The position numbers and the translations under genes were made by a program. The notes beneath the pieces were generated by a model that saw nothing but the letters and a program-made list of their open reading frames with translations, did no database searches and had not been told where the DNA came from. This document shows, piece by piece, positions 7,591 through 17,225 of a DNA stretch of 64,000 nt (its first letter is position 1; the number at the start of each line of letters is the position of its first letter). Source of the DNA: Corynebacterium pollutisoli (GTDB lineage: Bacteria > Actinomycetota > Actinomycetes > Mycobacteriales > Mycobacteriaceae); assembly GCF_900177745.1 (NCBI RefSeq), contig NZ_FXAR01000002.1, forward strand, positions 248,001 through 312,000, given 5' to 3'.

Positions 7591-10500
7591 TCAGCTCACG
7601 CCGACGAGCTGCACCTCCGCCACCTCGACGGCCCCCGGGAACCACAGGAGTACACCGCCCGCGGTCATCTGCCGGTCGAGGGTCATCGTCGTGCGGCCGT
7701 CCTGCATCTGCGCGGAGCCCAGCAGCGGCAGACCCTCCGGGGACTCGGCGGTCTCGCCGGAGGTGAGGCCGTAGACCTCGACCTCGCCGCCGCCGGAGCG
7801 GATGAGGACGTTCTGGAGTTCCACGGTGTCGTCGAGAAGCAGGGTGACCCCGCCCTCGCCGAACCACACGGTGGAGTCGTCGCCGTCGGCGATCTCCGGG
7901 ACGGAGGGGGTGACGTTTAGCACGCGCGGCAGCGGGCGCGGGGTGGTCTCCGAGGCGGAGCCCTGGATGGACTCCTGGTTGACCGGGGCCTCGCTGCGGT
8001 CGCCGCCGACGACGCTCACCAGGTAGGTGGTCAGTGCCGCGACGAGCACGACCGCACCGATGGAGAACGCGCCGATGAGGGCGACGGAACCGCCGGAGTA
8101 GGACTTGTCGCCGAAGCCGGGGCGGGCGTCGGGAAGCGGGCCGACCTCCACGTCGGCGACGACGAGCGGCTCCTCCACCTCGACGGCGGTGGTGGGCAGA
8201 TCCTCGCGCTCCACCCCGAGGAGGGAGAGCATGGAGTTCACGGAGGTGTGGTCGCGGTCGGCGGTGGCGTCGGGAAGCACGGCCGGGAAGGCGAGGGTGG
8301 CCACACCCGCGGTGGAGATGCGGATGCGCGCGTGGTTGTCCAGGCCCAGCGGCAGGTCGCGCGTCGATGCGTCGACGAGCGGGACGAGCGCGGCGGCGAC
8401 GGCCTGCGGATCGAGGTCCCCGGCACCCTCCTCCGCGACGGTGCGCAGCGGCGAACCCGGCACCCAGTCGGCGACGACGAGGCAACCGTTGCGGTAACCG
8501 AGCACCTCGATGTTCTCGGCCACGCCGGGCAAGCCCGCCAGGCGGCGGGTGCGGCGGGCGACCTCCGCGGCGGCACCGGCGGCCGCGGCGGGCGAGGCCG
8601 GGGCCAGCGGCGCGTTACCGGAGGTGTCGACGAAGGTGAGCGCCACCTCCCGGCCCGTGGCCACCTCCTTGGCGTGCCAGAAACGGGCGCCGGGCACGGA
8701 ACCGTGGTCGGCGAGGAGACGGAAGCGGCCGTCGGAGACCGGGGCACCCGGCACGAGACGGGGGCCGCGGACCACGCCGGCGGACATGGGGGCCGGCGGC
8801 AGGGAGGCGGAGAAGGGGTCGAGGGCGGTGATCTGCGCGGAGACCTCCTGCGGGTTGCTCTCCCCCACCTCGATCGCCTTGGAGGAGTCGGGGCGCACGA
8901 AGCGCGACAGGCCCGGGATGCGGGCGAAGGCGCGGCCCAGGTTCTGCACCTCGGGCAGGCCGGAGAAGCTCAGCGCGATGCCCGTGGCGATGAGGAAGAC
9001 CACACCCGAGACACCGACCTTGATGAGCACACCGAAGGAACCCAGCCCGCCGAGCGAGGGCAGGAGCCAGTCGACGAGCAGGGCGGCCGCGACACCGATG
9101 AGCGACGCAGCGAACGCCCACACCGTCGTGTGGATCTGCGAGCGGGTGCCCAGGTGGCCGAGCTTGCGGCGCAGCAGCAGCGCACCGATGACGGCGCCGG
9201 CGACGAAACCGAAACCGTTGGCCGCACCGAGGAGGATGACCACGCGCGACGGCGAGGTGGCCACCATCGGGGCCAGCAGCGACAGGACGATCTTCGTCGC
9301 GGTGATGCCGATGATGATGTACGTCGGGGTCCACGCCTCCTCGCGGGCGTAGAACACGCGCAGGTGGAGCAGTACGAGGGCGTAGGGCAGCAGCGTGAAC
9401 GCGGAGAAGGACAGTGTGAGCCCGAGCAGGATGCCGGACTCGGTGTCGAAGTTGCGGTACGCGAACAGGGCCACGCCGATGTCCGGGCCGAAGGCGGTGA
9501 AGAACACCACGATCGGGATGAGCGCGATGAACGTCAGCTTCGTCGCCAGGTTGAGGTCGGCGACGACGGCGCGGTCATCGCCGTCGGCGGCGTTGCGCGA
9601 CAGGCGCGGCATGATCGCGGTGAGGAGGGTGACGCCGATGATGCCGTAGGGCACCTGCAGCAGCAGCCAGTGCTGCTGGTAGATGAGGGGGGCGGCGGCG
9701 TCGGCGAGCGAGGCGAGGCGGGTGGTGACGACGTAACCCAGCTGCGAGACCGCCACGTACGCGACGATCGCCACGGCCATCCCGCCGAACTGCTTGAGGC
9801 GGTCGTCGATGCCCCACAGGGGCCGCAGATCGACGCCCGCCTTCCGCAGGTAAGGCACCATGATCGCCGCCTGCACGATGACACCCAGCGTGGTGCCCAG
9901 GCCCAGCAGCAGGACGTGCGGATCGACCACCCCGGAGGGCGCGGTCTCCTCCAGCTCGCCGGGCAGCAGCATGTACAGCAGCAGCACCGTGATGGAGACG
10001 ACGTTGTTCGCCACCGGCGCCCACGCACCGGGTTTGAAGATGCCCCGCGTGTTGAGCACCGCCATGAACAGCGCGAAGATGCCGTAGAAGAAGATCTGCG
10101 GCAGCAGCAGGTAGGCGAAGGACGTCGACTGGATGACGTTGACCTCGCCGTCCACGTCGAGCATGAGCCGGGTGAGCAGGGGCGCGGCCACCAGCGACAG
10201 CGCCGTCACCACGAGCAGCAGCGACGCCGAGAGCGTGAAGAGTCTGCGGAAGAACGCCGTGCCCCGGTCCGCGTCCTCCTTCTCCGCGCGCACCAGCACC
10301 GGCACCACCAGCGAGGTGAGCACCGCGCCGAGGACGATCTCGGTGATGAGGTTCGGCAGCGTGTTCGCCGTGTTGAACGCCGAGCCCACCGCGCCACCGA
10401 GGGTGACGGCGATGAGCAGGTTGCGCAGGAAGCCGGTGATGCGCGAGATGAGCGTGGCGATGGCCATCGAGCCACCCGCCCGCACGACGTCGGCGTCGGA

Positions 10501-10650
10501 GGCGACCTCGGACCCCTCGGCGGCCACGATCGGCTCCGGCGCCCGCAGGCGCGAACGGTCCTCGGCCGGTGCCGGTGGGGCCGCCCGCTGTTCGGGCACG
10601 GGGGCCGGCGGGGCGGCGGCGACGAAACGGGAACGCAGATTATCGGACAT
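7591..10650 (-). CDS. murJ: Lipid II flippase MurJ fused to a pseudokinase and an extracytoplasmic domain
   Basis: A 1019-residue protein of the mycobacterial Rv3910 type. After a proline/alanine-rich cytoplasmic N-terminus (about 1-65) come about 14 membrane segments of the MviN/MurJ flippase, beginning with GGSMAIATLISRITGFLRN. A kinase-like domain follows (about 650-840; GRFRLLADHGS...ALTFVD) without the usual catalytic loop, then one membrane helix (about 890-915) and a C-terminal outer domain. I chose ATG 10650, 14 nt after the upstream stop; the frame extends to 10836 only inside the neighbour. In mycobacteria the pseudokinase binds FhaA to regulate peptidoglycan synthesis. Note that bases 7834-7843 and others carry the GTCGANAAGC word. 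Confidence 0.92.
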   Translation of the reverse strand: MSDNLRSRFVAAAPPAPVPEQRAAPPAPAEDRSRLRAPEPIVAAEGSEVASDADVVRAGGSMAIATLISRITGFLRNLLIAVTLGGAVGSAFNTANTLPNLITEIVLGAVLTSLVVPVLVRAEKEDADRGTAFFRRLFTLSASLLLVVTALSLVAAPLLTRLMLDVDGEVNVIQSTSFAYLLLPQIFFYGIFALFMAVLNTRGIFKPGAWAPVANNVVSITVLLLYMLLPGELEETAPSGVVDPHVLLLGLGTTLGVIVQAAIMVPYLRKAGVDLRPLWGIDDRLKQFGGMAVAIVAYVAVSQLGYVVTTRLASLADAAAPLIYQQHWLLLQVPYGIIGVTLLTAIMPRLSRNAADGDDRAVVADLNLATKLTFIALIPIVVFFTAFGPDIGVALFAYRNFDTESGILLGLTLSFSAFTLLPYALVLLHLRVFYAREEAWTPTYIIIGITATKIVLSLLAPMVATSPSRVVILLGAANGFGFVAGAVIGALLLRRKLGHLGTRSQIHTTVWAFAASLIGVAAALLVDWLLPSLGGLGSFGVLIKVGVSGVVFLIATGIALSFSGLPEVQNLGRAFARIPGLSRFVRPDSSKAIEVGESNPQEVSAQITALDPFSASLPPAPMSAGVVRGPRLVPGAPVSDGRFRLLADHGSVPGARFWHAKEVATGREVALTFVDTSGNAPLAPASPAAAAGAAAEVARRTRRLAGLPGVAENIEVLGYRNGCLVVADWVPGSPLRTVAEEGAGDLDPQAVAAALVPLVDASTRDLPLGLDNHARIRISTAGVATLAFPAVLPDATADRDHTSVNSMLSLLGVEREDLPTTAVEVEEPLVVADVEVGPLPDARPGFGDKSYSGGSVALIGAFSIGAVVLVAALTTYLVSVVGGDRSEAPVNQESIQGSASETTPRPLPRVLNVTPSVPEIADGDDSTVWFGEGGVTLLLDDTVELQNVLIRSGGGEVEVYGLTSGETAESPEGLPLLGSAQMQDGRTTMTLDRQMTAGGVLLWFPGAVEVAEVQLVGVS

Positions 10651-10664
10651 GGACCATTTCCAGG

Positions 10665-13010
10665 CTAGGGGCGCTGGCGCCGTCGCCGGTGTCGACCGAC
10701 GCGGAACAGCAGCGCGAGAGACAGCCCCACCACGACGAGCAGGGCAATTCCGTAGGTGCCGACGATACCGGCTCTGGTCTGCACTGTAATCTCCACCGGC
10801 GTGGAAATCGGCGAACCGTCGCGGGTGGCCAGCCACAGCGACAGCTGCGACTGGTCCTCATCCTCGGGCAGGTCGGCGGTGAGCTGCACCGTGATCGACC
10901 CGTACGCGGGGATGTGCACCGGGCCGTGCGCGGTGAGCACCGTCCCCTCGGGGCCGGTGTACGCCAGCTCGGCGTCGACGGGCAGCGGCAGTCCGTTGCC
11001 GGCCACGATGAGCAGCGGCGAGCTCTCCGACGCCCGCGTGTACACGTTCCCCGGCGGGAACAGCGCCACGGACCCGCGCAGTTCCTGCAGGGTCCGCCGG
11101 TTGGCGTCGAGTCGCCCGTTGGTGGCCTCCACCGCGTCGCGGTTCGTCGCCAGAGAGCTTCTCGACGTCCCGCTCAACGCCATGAGCACATCGCGGCGCA
11201 GCGGCAGCGTGAAGTCGTAGCGCGTGAGGTTGATGACGGGGTCGTTGACCATCATGCGCGTCAGGTCGTCGGTGTAGCGGGTCTGCTGCGCCGCGCGGAG
11301 CACCTCCGTGTCACTCACGGCCGACGGGTCGGACCACGGGCTGCCGAAGCGCGTGACCCCCACGGCCGGGGGCCCCACCGGGTCGAGCAGCGGGGCGGTG
11401 ACCGCCTCGGCGAGGGGGACGGGGCGGGCGGCGCGGGCGTCGTAGAGCTCGGTGACGGTGGAGACGAGGGTGCGGGCGGTGGCGGCGTCGAGACGCGGGG
11501 CCGGTACGGCGAGGACCGGTTCGGGGCTCTGGGCCCACTCGGCGGGCAGCGTCTCCTCCGCGACCGCCAGACGGAGGGCGGAACCGGCGGTGATGGCGCG
11601 GGCGGTGACGGAGTCGAGCCGGTAGTCGAAACGCCAGTCCGGGTTGGAGTACCCCGTCGTCTGCGGGGCGGGGCCGGTGGCGGCGAGCAGCGAACCCAGG
11701 GCCGCGGGGAAGGTCGTGGCGGTGACCCCGGGCGCCAGGTGGGCGTGCGCCCCCGACTGCGGGACACCCCACACGGAGTTGTCGGCGACGATCGCGCGGA
11801 CCGGCTGCGCCGGGGTCGGGGCGCCGGCGTGGTCCGGGATGACCGGGGACTCCAGCGCATTGTCGGTGATCTGCGGCTCACGGGTGGCGACGGACGCCTC
11901 CCACGCCTGATCCACCGGCACCGACTGATCCGCCCAGCCGAGGGAGGGCGCGGCCTGCTCGGTGATGTACCCCGACGACGGGATGACCACGTTGGGGACG
12001 GGCTCGACGCCCAGCTCCTCCCGCAGCACCTCGGTGCCCCGCTGGGTGGCCTCGCGGAAGAGCCATTCGTCCTCGGTGCGGGCGACGGCGTCGATGTCTG
12101 CGTCGGCCCACGGCAGGGCGACGACGCACCCGGCCCCCTGCAGGCGCTCGAGCCAGGCGGCGGCGTCCGCGGCTCCCCGACCGGGCGCGCCGGGCTCGGG
12201 GTCGTCGTCGGTGAACCAGCTGTCGCGTAGGCGCTGCTTCGTGGTGATGAGCGAGGGGCGGGACTGCGCCACCGTGTACCCGCGCGACATCCGCGACACC
12301 GTGTCCACCAGGGCAGGGTCGACGGCCAGGCACGTGCCGCGTTCCTCCGCGGCGTAGATGTCGAGCAGTTCGCTCAGCCGGCCGCCCGGGGCGATCTGGC
12401 CCGCCAGGTGCTCCGACCCGAGGATGAGCGGGGCCTCCTCCGGAGCCTCACCGGTCTCCCCCGGGACGATGTCCAGGCGGGAGGTGAGCGGCAGCAGCAC
12501 CGTCAGGCCGGGGGTCTGCTGCTCCTCCTCCGCGTCCGCCGTGACCGTGACGAGCATCCGTTCCGTGTTCTCCCCCGCCGTCACCATGAGCGGCCACGTG
12601 CCCACGGGCAGGAACTCCGCCGGCAGCTCGAGCGGGACCTCCCGCCGCTCCCCCGGGCCCACCTCGACGTCTACGGTCGGGCCGAACCAGGGGTACGCGG
12701 AGGCGTCGAGCGCCAGGGCGCGCCGGGCCCCGGCCACGTCCCACGTCGGGTCGCCGCGCCGGGTACTCAGGGTGAGGGAGGCCGCCTCCTCCGACGAGTT
12801 CGCCACCGTGAGCTGCAGGCGCAGTGAATCGCCCTCCGACACGGAGTCCGGGGCCTGCGTGATGTCGACCGTGATGTCCCCGGCCTCGTCACCGCGGGCC
12901 ATGGGGTTGACCCACTGATCCGCGGTCTCCGGATCGTAGGGGGTGGGGGCGGCGAGGGCGGGCGTCGACAAGCAGGCGACGGCCAGCCCTGCCGCAACGG
13001 CGCGCCTCAC
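10665..13010 (-). CDS. Secreted, membrane-anchored protein of the Rv3909 type (DUF6049)
   Basis: A 781-residue protein with an N-terminal signal peptide ([20 protein letters not shown]), a long extracytoplasmic body and a C-terminal helix ([21 protein letters not shown] region, about 745-770) followed by an arginine-rich tail. It begins at GTG 13010, overlapping the upstream Nudix gene by 4 nt (GTGA), and is followed 14 nt later by murJ, so the three are translationally linked. This order is conserved with M. tuberculosis Rv3908-Rv3909-Rv3910. The function is unknown; a role at the cell envelope with MurJ is inferred from context. Confidence 0.85.
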   Translation of the reverse strand: MRRAVAAGLAVACLSTPALAAPTPYDPETADQWVNPMARGDEAGDITVDITQAPDSVSEGDSLRLQLTVANSSEEAASLTLSTRRGDPTWDVAGARRALALDASAYPWFGPTVDVEVGPGERREVPLELPAEFLPVGTWPLMVTAGENTERMLVTVTADAEEEQQTPGLTVLLPLTSRLDIVPGETGEAPEEAPLILGSEHLAGQIAPGGRLSELLDIYAAEERGTCLAVDPALVDTVSRMSRGYTVAQSRPSLITTKQRLRDSWFTDDDPEPGAPGRGAADAAAWLERLQGAGCVVALPWADADIDAVARTEDEWLFREATQRGTEVLREELGVEPVPNVVIPSSGYITEQAAPSLGWADQSVPVDQAWEASVATREPQITDNALESPVIPDHAGAPTPAQPVRAIVADNSVWGVPQSGAHAHLAPGVTATTFPAALGSLLAATGPAPQTTGYSNPDWRFDYRLDSVTARAITAGSALRLAVAEETLPAEWAQSPEPVLAVPAPRLDAATARTLVSTVTELYDARAARPVPLAEAVTAPLLDPVGPPAVGVTRFGSPWSDPSAVSDTEVLRAAQQTRYTDDLTRMMVNDPVINLTRYDFTLPLRRDVLMALSGTSRSSLATNRDAVEATNGRLDANRRTLQELRGSVALFPPGNVYTRASESSPLLIVAGNGLPLPVDAELAYTGPEGTVLTAHGPVHIPAYGSITVQLTADLPEDEDQSQLSLWLATRDGSPISTPVEITVQTRAGIVGTYGIALLVVVGLSLALLFRVGRHRRRRQRP

Positions 13011-13705
13011 CGCGGGGTCGCCCTTCCCGCGGCCTTCTCCTCCCGCGCCAGGCCCGGCAGCAGATCATGCGCCGTGCGTGCCAGCTTGCGCTCGTCCGCG
13101 TAGGCGAGGTGCTCGATGAGCTCGGACACCGGGATCCACGAGACCTCGGTGACCTCCGGGTCGTCGTCGTTGAGGTCGCCGTCGACGAAGCGCAGCAGGT
13201 GGTGGTGGACCGTTTTGTGGATGCGCACCCCCTCGGACACGAACCAGTAGTCGATGACGCCGAGGTCCGCGAAGGCCTCCCCGTAGACACCGGTCTCCTC
13301 CCACACCTCACGCTCGGCGGTGGCGCGGCGGTCCTCCCCCGGCTCGACGTGCCCCTTCGGCATCGACCACAGCAGGCGGCCCCGGCGGTCCAGGCGACCG
13401 ATGAGCGCGACATAGATACGGGAGAGATCGACCTCGCCCGCGTCGTTCACCGCCTCCGCGAGACCGGACACGACGAGTCCACCCGCGGACGTCTCGTCGC
13501 GGGTGGCCATGCGGTTGGGCTGCGGGCGCTGCTGCTTCCGGGAGTTCTGCGACCGCTGTGGATTACGGCGGCGGCGCTTGCGGGGTTCCTGCTTCTCGCC
13601 CTGCGACTGCTGCTGCTGGGCCTGCTGGCCCTGATTTCCGGAACCACGACGACGCGACCGGCGACGACGCCGACGCTTGGGGCCCTGGGAATCATTCTCA
13701 GTCAT
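13007..13705 (-). CDS. Nudix hydrolase of the MutT4 (Rv3908) type with basic N-terminal tail
   Basis: A 232-residue protein. The Nudix box is complete at about residues 118-140: [17 protein letters not shown], matching G-x5-E-x7-R-E-U-x-E-E-x-G-U. The first 65 residues are low-complexity and rich in Arg, Lys and Gln, suggesting contact with nucleic acid. Nudix enzymes cleave nucleoside diphosphates linked to another moiety; the substrate here is not known. The ATG at 13705 is preceded by TACGAT at 13718-13713 with a 7-nt gap, so the transcript is probably leaderless. It is the first gene of the run toward murJ. Confidence 0.9.
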   Translation of the reverse strand: MTENDSQGPKRRRRRRSRRRGSGNQGQQAQQQQSQGEKQEPRKRRRRNPQRSQNSRKQQRPQPNRMATRDETSAGGLVVSGLAEAVNDAGEVDLSRIYVALIGRLDRRGRLLWSMPKGHVEPGEDRRATAEREVWEETGVYGEAFADLGVIDYWFVSEGVRIHKTVHHHLLRFVDGDLNDDDPEVTEVSWIPVSELIEHLAYADERKLARTAHDLLPGLAREEKAAGRATPR

Positions 13706-13759
13706 CCCCCTGATCGTATCCGCTGCGACAGCCTTTCGAAATTCCCATGCCGTGGTCGG

Positions 13760-13774
13760 TAGACTCGCTGGTTG
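13760..13774 (+). promoter_or_regulatory. -10 element placing a leaderless start for pcnA
   Basis: TAGACT at 13760-13765 is followed after 8 nt by GTG 13774. This spacing puts the transcript start at or next to the GTG and favours it over the in-frame ATG 13747, which lies upstream of the -10. The -35 candidate TTCGAA (13736-13741) is weak. Confidence 0.5.
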
Positions 13775-15237
13775 TGAACGCGGACGACCCCCTGACCCCC
13801 CTGGCCCTGCTCGCGCAGGCCGAGCGCACCATCGCCGGTCTGCCCATCGGTGACCTCGTCGCCGAGTTCCAGGCCCGCGGACTCCCCCTCTTCCTCGTCG
13901 GCGGTTCGGTCCGCGACGCCATCCTCGGCCGCCTGGGCAACGACCTCGACTTCACCACTCCCGCCCGCCCCGACGTCATCTCCGACATCCTCCGGGGCTG
14001 GGCCGGCACCGTGTGGGACACGGGCATCGACTTCGGCACCGTCTCCGCCGCGCACCGCGGCCAGCAGGTGGAGATCACCACCTTCCGCTCCGACACCTAC
14101 GACGGTGTCTCCCGTAACCCCGAGGTCATGTTCGGGGACACCCTCGAGGGCGATCTCATCCGGCGGGATTTCCGGGTCAACGCCATGGCCGTCGAATTGC
14201 TTGTCGACGACGCCGGCGACCTCGTCGCCCGCTTCCACGACCCCGTCGGCGGGCTGGAGGATCTGGCCGCCCGCCGCCTGGACACCCCCGACGCCCCGGA
14301 GATCTCCTTCCACGACGATCCCCTCCGCATGCTGCGCGCCGCCCGCTTCGTCTCCCAGCTGGGCTTCGGCGTGGCCGAGCGCGTCAAGGCCGCCATGACC
14401 GACATGGCCGGTGAGATCGAGCGCATCACCGCCGAGCGCATCCAGGTGGAGCTGGACAAGCTCATGCTCGGCGACGCTCCGTGGACCGGCATCAACCTGC
14501 TGGTCACCACCGGTATCGCCGGCCACGTGTTCCCCGAGATCCCCGCCATGCGCGACATGGCGGACGAGCACAACCAGCACAAGGACGTCTACGCGCACTC
14601 CATGCAGGTGCTGCGCCAGGCCATCGACCAGGAGGAGGACGGCCCCGACCTGGTGCTCCGGTGGGCGGCCCTGCTTCACGACTCCGGTAAGCCCGACACC
14701 CGGGCCTGGAACGAGGACGGCCGCGTCACCTTCCACCACCACGAGGTCGTCGGCGCGAAGAAGATCCGCCGCCGTATGCGCGCCCTGAAGTACTCCAAGC
14801 AGATGGTCGGGGACGTCTCCCAGCTCATCTACCTGCACATGCGCTTCTACGGCTTCGGTGAGGGCCAGTGGACCGACTCCGCCGTGCGTCGCTACGTCAC
14901 CGACGCCGGGGAGCTCCTCCCCCGCCTCCACAAGCTGGTGCGCGCCGACTCCACCACCCGCAACCAGCGCAAGGCCGCCCGCCTGCAGCGCACCTACGAT
15001 CACCTCGAGGAGCGCATCGCCGACATCGCCGCCCGGGAGGACCTGGCGCGGGTGCGACCCGACCTCGACGGCAACGAGATCATGGAGATCCTCGGGGTGC
15101 CCGCCGGCCCGGTCGTCGGCCGCGCGTGGGCGTTCCTCAAGGAGCTGCGCCTGGAGCGCGGCCCACTCGAGCGCGACGCTGCAATTGCAGAACTGCGTGC
15201 GTGGTGGGAAGCTGAACAGTCACAGGGAAAGAGTTAG
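13774..15237 (+). CDS. pcnA: CCA tRNA nucleotidyltransferase
   Basis: The enzyme adds or repairs the 3'-terminal CCA of tRNAs. The class II nucleotidyltransferase core shows [10 protein letters not shown] and the metal-binding DLDF; an HD domain follows ([13 protein letters not shown] and LLHDSGKP). The protein is 487 residues from GTG 13774, or 496 from ATG 13747. It is divergent from the mutT4-like gene, as pcnA is in M. tuberculosis. The name pcnA is used by convention in Actinobacteria although the activity is CCA addition. Confidence 0.94.
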   Translation: MNADDPLTPLALLAQAERTIAGLPIGDLVAEFQARGLPLFLVGGSVRDAILGRLGNDLDFTTPARPDVISDILRGWAGTVWDTGIDFGTVSAAHRGQQVEITTFRSDTYDGVSRNPEVMFGDTLEGDLIRRDFRVNAMAVELLVDDAGDLVARFHDPVGGLEDLAARRLDTPDAPEISFHDDPLRMLRAARFVSQLGFGVAERVKAAMTDMAGEIERITAERIQVELDKLMLGDAPWTGINLLVTTGIAGHVFPEIPAMRDMADEHNQHKDVYAHSMQVLRQAIDQEEDGPDLVLRWAALLHDSGKPDTRAWNEDGRVTFHHHEVVGAKKIRRRMRALKYSKQMVGDVSQLIYLHMRFYGFGEGQWTDSAVRRYVTDAGELLPRLHKLVRADSTTRNQRKAARLQRTYDHLEERIADIAAREDLARVRPDLDGNEIMEILGVPAGPVVGRAWAFLKELRLERGPLERDAAIAELRAWWEAEQSQGKS

Positions 15238-15252
15238 CAGGAGGTAGTCGCA

Positions 15253-15858
15253 ATGTCAGACTTTTACGCCGACCGTCTCTTCAACGCCCTCGAGCGCAAT
15301 GAGCCGGAGCCGGGCATGCTGCTCGTCGCCGCCCCCGGGATGCTCTCCGACGAGTTCAACCGGTCCGTCGTGCTCATCATCGAGCACAACGAGCACCTCA
15401 CCTTCGGCGTGAACCTCGCCTCCCGCAGTGACCTGGCGGTGTTCAACGTCATGCCGGACTGGCTGCCCGCCGTCGCGAAGCCGCAGGCGCTGTACATCGG
15501 TGGGCCGCTCAACCAGCAGTCCGTCGTCGGCCTGGCCATGACGAAGGCGGGCGTCGACATGGAGCAGGCGCCGCAGCTCAACCGCCTGGCCAACCGCCTC
15601 GCGCACGTCGATCTGCGCGCGGAGCCCGGGGACATCGCCGACCTCGTCGAGGGCATGCGTCTGTTCGCCGGCTACGCCGAGTGGGCCCCGGGGCAGCTCG
15701 ACGACGAGATCGAGCGCGGCGACTGGTACGTCACCCCGGCGCTGCCCACCGACGTCATCGTCCCCGGCCGCACCGACCTGTGGGGCGATGTCATGCGTCG
15801 TCAGCAGGCCCCGCTGCCCCTCTTCTCGACGTTCCCGGCGGACCTGGTGGACAATTGA
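15253..15858 (+). CDS. YqgE/AlgH family protein (UPF0301)
   Basis: A 201-residue cytoplasmic protein with the family signatures GMLLVAAPGMLSDEFNRSVVLI near the N-terminus and IGGPLNQQSVVGL in the middle. ATG 15253 follows AGGAGG at the proper distance. It starts 15 nt after pcnA and its stop overlaps the TTG start of the next gene, so pcnA, this gene and brnFE may form one transcript. The biochemical function of this family is not settled. Confidence 0.9.
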   Translation: MSDFYADRLFNALERNEPEPGMLLVAAPGMLSDEFNRSVVLIIEHNEHLTFGVNLASRSDLAVFNVMPDWLPAVAKPQALYIGGPLNQQSVVGLAMTKAGVDMEQAPQLNRLANRLAHVDLRAEPGDIADLVEGMRLFAGYAEWAPGQLDDEIERGDWYVTPALPTDVIVPGRTDLWGDVMRRQQAPLPLFSTFPADLVDN

Positions 15859-16541
15859 TCGCCGAGATCCGCGCGGGCATCCGGGACTCCTGGGCGGTCG
15901 CGCTGGGGCTCATCCCGCTGGGGCTGGCGTTCGGCCTGCTCCTCACGCAGATGGGGTTCGCGTGGTGGTGGGCCCCCATCTTTTCCCTCCTCATTTATGC
16001 CGGGTCGATGGAGTTCCTCGCGCTCAATCTGGTGACTGCGGGCGTCGGACCCGTGTCGGCGGCCGTCACCGGCTTCATGGTGAACTTCCGCCACATCTTC
16101 TACGGGCTGACCTTCCCGCGTGATCTGGTGCGGGGCGGCGCGGGGCGGGCGTACTCCACCTATGCTCTCACCGACGAGTCCTACGCCATCGCCTCCGCGC
16201 GTCGCCCGCGCAGTGGGGTGCAGGTGCTGACGATCCAGGCGTTCTGCCAGTCGATGTGGGTGCTGCCCGGCGTCGTCGGGGCGCTCGTCGGCGAGGTGAT
16301 CCCGGCGGGGATCCAGGGCATGGAGTTCGCGCTCGTCGCCCTGTTCGTGGTGCTGGCGTGGGAGACGTTCCGGAACAGCCGCGACCTCTCGCTCGTGCTC
16401 ATCGCGGGCGGCCTGGCCGTGCTGGTCGGGCTGGTGGCGCCGGCGTCGCTGCTCATGATCGCCCTGAGCGCGTATTTCCTGCTCCTGCTCGGGCGCCACC
16501 TCTCCCCCGCCCTCGACCGCGCGTTGGAGTGGCGGATCTGA
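15855..16541 (+). CDS. brnF: Branched-chain amino acid exporter, large subunit (AzlC/BrnF family)
   Basis: A 228-residue membrane protein with about seven helices and the AzlC signature GLAFGLLLTQMG and FMVNFRHIFYGLTF. With the small AzlD-type partner it exports isoleucine, leucine, valine and methionine in C. glutamicum. The likely start is TTG 15855, which overlaps the stop of the preceding gene (TTGA); the open frame extends further 5' only in that gene. brnE follows with a 1-nt overlap. No lrp regulator gene is next to it, unlike C. glutamicum. Confidence 0.88.
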   Translation: MIAEIRAGIRDSWAVALGLIPLGLAFGLLLTQMGFAWWWAPIFSLLIYAGSMEFLALNLVTAGVGPVSAAVTGFMVNFRHIFYGLTFPRDLVRGGAGRAYSTYALTDESYAIASARRPRSGVQVLTIQAFCQSMWVLPGVVGALVGEVIPAGIQGMEFALVALFVVLAWETFRNSRDLSLVLIAGGLAVLVGLVAPASLLMIALSAYFLLLLGRHLSPALDRALEWRI

Positions 16542-16882
16542 TGTACGGACTCCCCGAGGGCGTCACCCTCACCCAGGTCTTCGCGGTGCTCATCCCGATT
16601 GGTGTGATCACCGTGCTGCTGCGCTGGCTGCCCTTCGCGTTCGTCACCGCGCTCAAGGGCAACCAGTTCTTCGGGCTGCTCGGGCGGATGATGCCGGTGG
16701 GCGTCATGGTCGTGCTGGTCGTCTACACGCTCTTCGGGCAGCAGTCGGCACCCGGCGGGATCCCGGCGGCCCTGGCCGGGGTGGCGGTGACGCTCGGCCT
16801 GCACGCGTGGAAGCGGGACTCCGGGTTGTCGATCCTCGGCGGGACCCTGGCCTACATGGGCCTGGTCAACCTCGTGTTCTAG
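16541..16882 (+). CDS. brnE: Branched-chain amino acid exporter, small subunit (AzlD/BrnE family)
   Basis: A 113-residue protein with three to four membrane helices and the conserved WLPFAFVTALKG segment of the AzlD family. It pairs with the preceding BrnF in the plasma membrane. Its ATG overlaps the brnF stop by one base (TGATG). The stop codon TAG lies in CTAG, which is also the stop of the convergent gene at 16879. Confidence 0.88.
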   Translation: MYGLPEGVTLTQVFAVLIPIGVITVLLRWLPFAFVTALKGNQFFGLLGRMMPVGVMVVLVVYTLFGQQSAPGGIPAALAGVAVTLGLHAWKRDSGLSILGGTLAYMGLVNLVF

Positions 16883-17163
16883 CCGATCTCCGGGAAGGTC
16901 GCGACGGCCTCGGCCCACAGCCCCTCGAACTCCTCCGGAGTGAGGTGGGAGTGCTCGATGTCGGGGAAGTCGGCGTAGGTGTCGGGGTGCGGGACCACCG
17001 GGTTGGGGGCCTGGGCCATGCCGGCCGCCGTGTCCTGCGTGGCGGCACCGCGGATCGTCTCGGAGGGGTCGAGTTCGATGATGCGGACCATCGCGCAGGT
17101 CTGCTCGTCGAGCGGCGCGAGCTCCGCCACATGAATCACGGAACCCGCCCCCGGGACTGTCAT
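16879..17163 (-). CDS. Hypothetical protein, start uncertain
   Basis: A short acidic protein of about 94 residues (ends with HLTPEEFEGLWAEAVATFPEIG) that I do not recognise. The frame is also open to an ATG at 17199 giving MFHVKQ, but those codons are the parS site itself, so ATG 17163 is preferred even though its Shine-Dalgarno is poor. No membrane segment is visible. It converges on brnE and shares the CTAG stop. Confidence 0.5.
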   Translation of the reverse strand: MTVPGAGSVIHVAELAPLDEQTCAMVRIIELDPSETIRGAATQDTAAGMAQAPNPVVPHPDTYADFPDIEHSHLTPEEFEGLWAEAVATFPEIG

Positions 17164-17182
17164 CTCGATGCGTACGTGTATT

Positions 17183-17198
17183 TGTTTCACGTGAAACA
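17183..17198. promoter_or_regulatory. parS site 1
   Basis: TGTTTCACGTGAAACA, a perfect 16-bp parS palindrome and binding site for ParB. It lies in the gap between the hypothetical gene and the BASS transporter gene. Confidence 0.95.
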
Positions 17199-17225
17199 TC
17201 GTAGGGGGCGGGCGTCGAAAAGCAG

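Noticed and set aside
8248..10668. A plus-strand open frame of 806 codons opposite murJ
   Set aside because: Arg/Gly/Asp/Glu-rich shadow of the real gene with no domain or ribosome site.
13702..15003. Minus-strand frame opposite pcnA
   Set aside because: Antisense to a complete CCA-adding enzyme; no recognisable motif.
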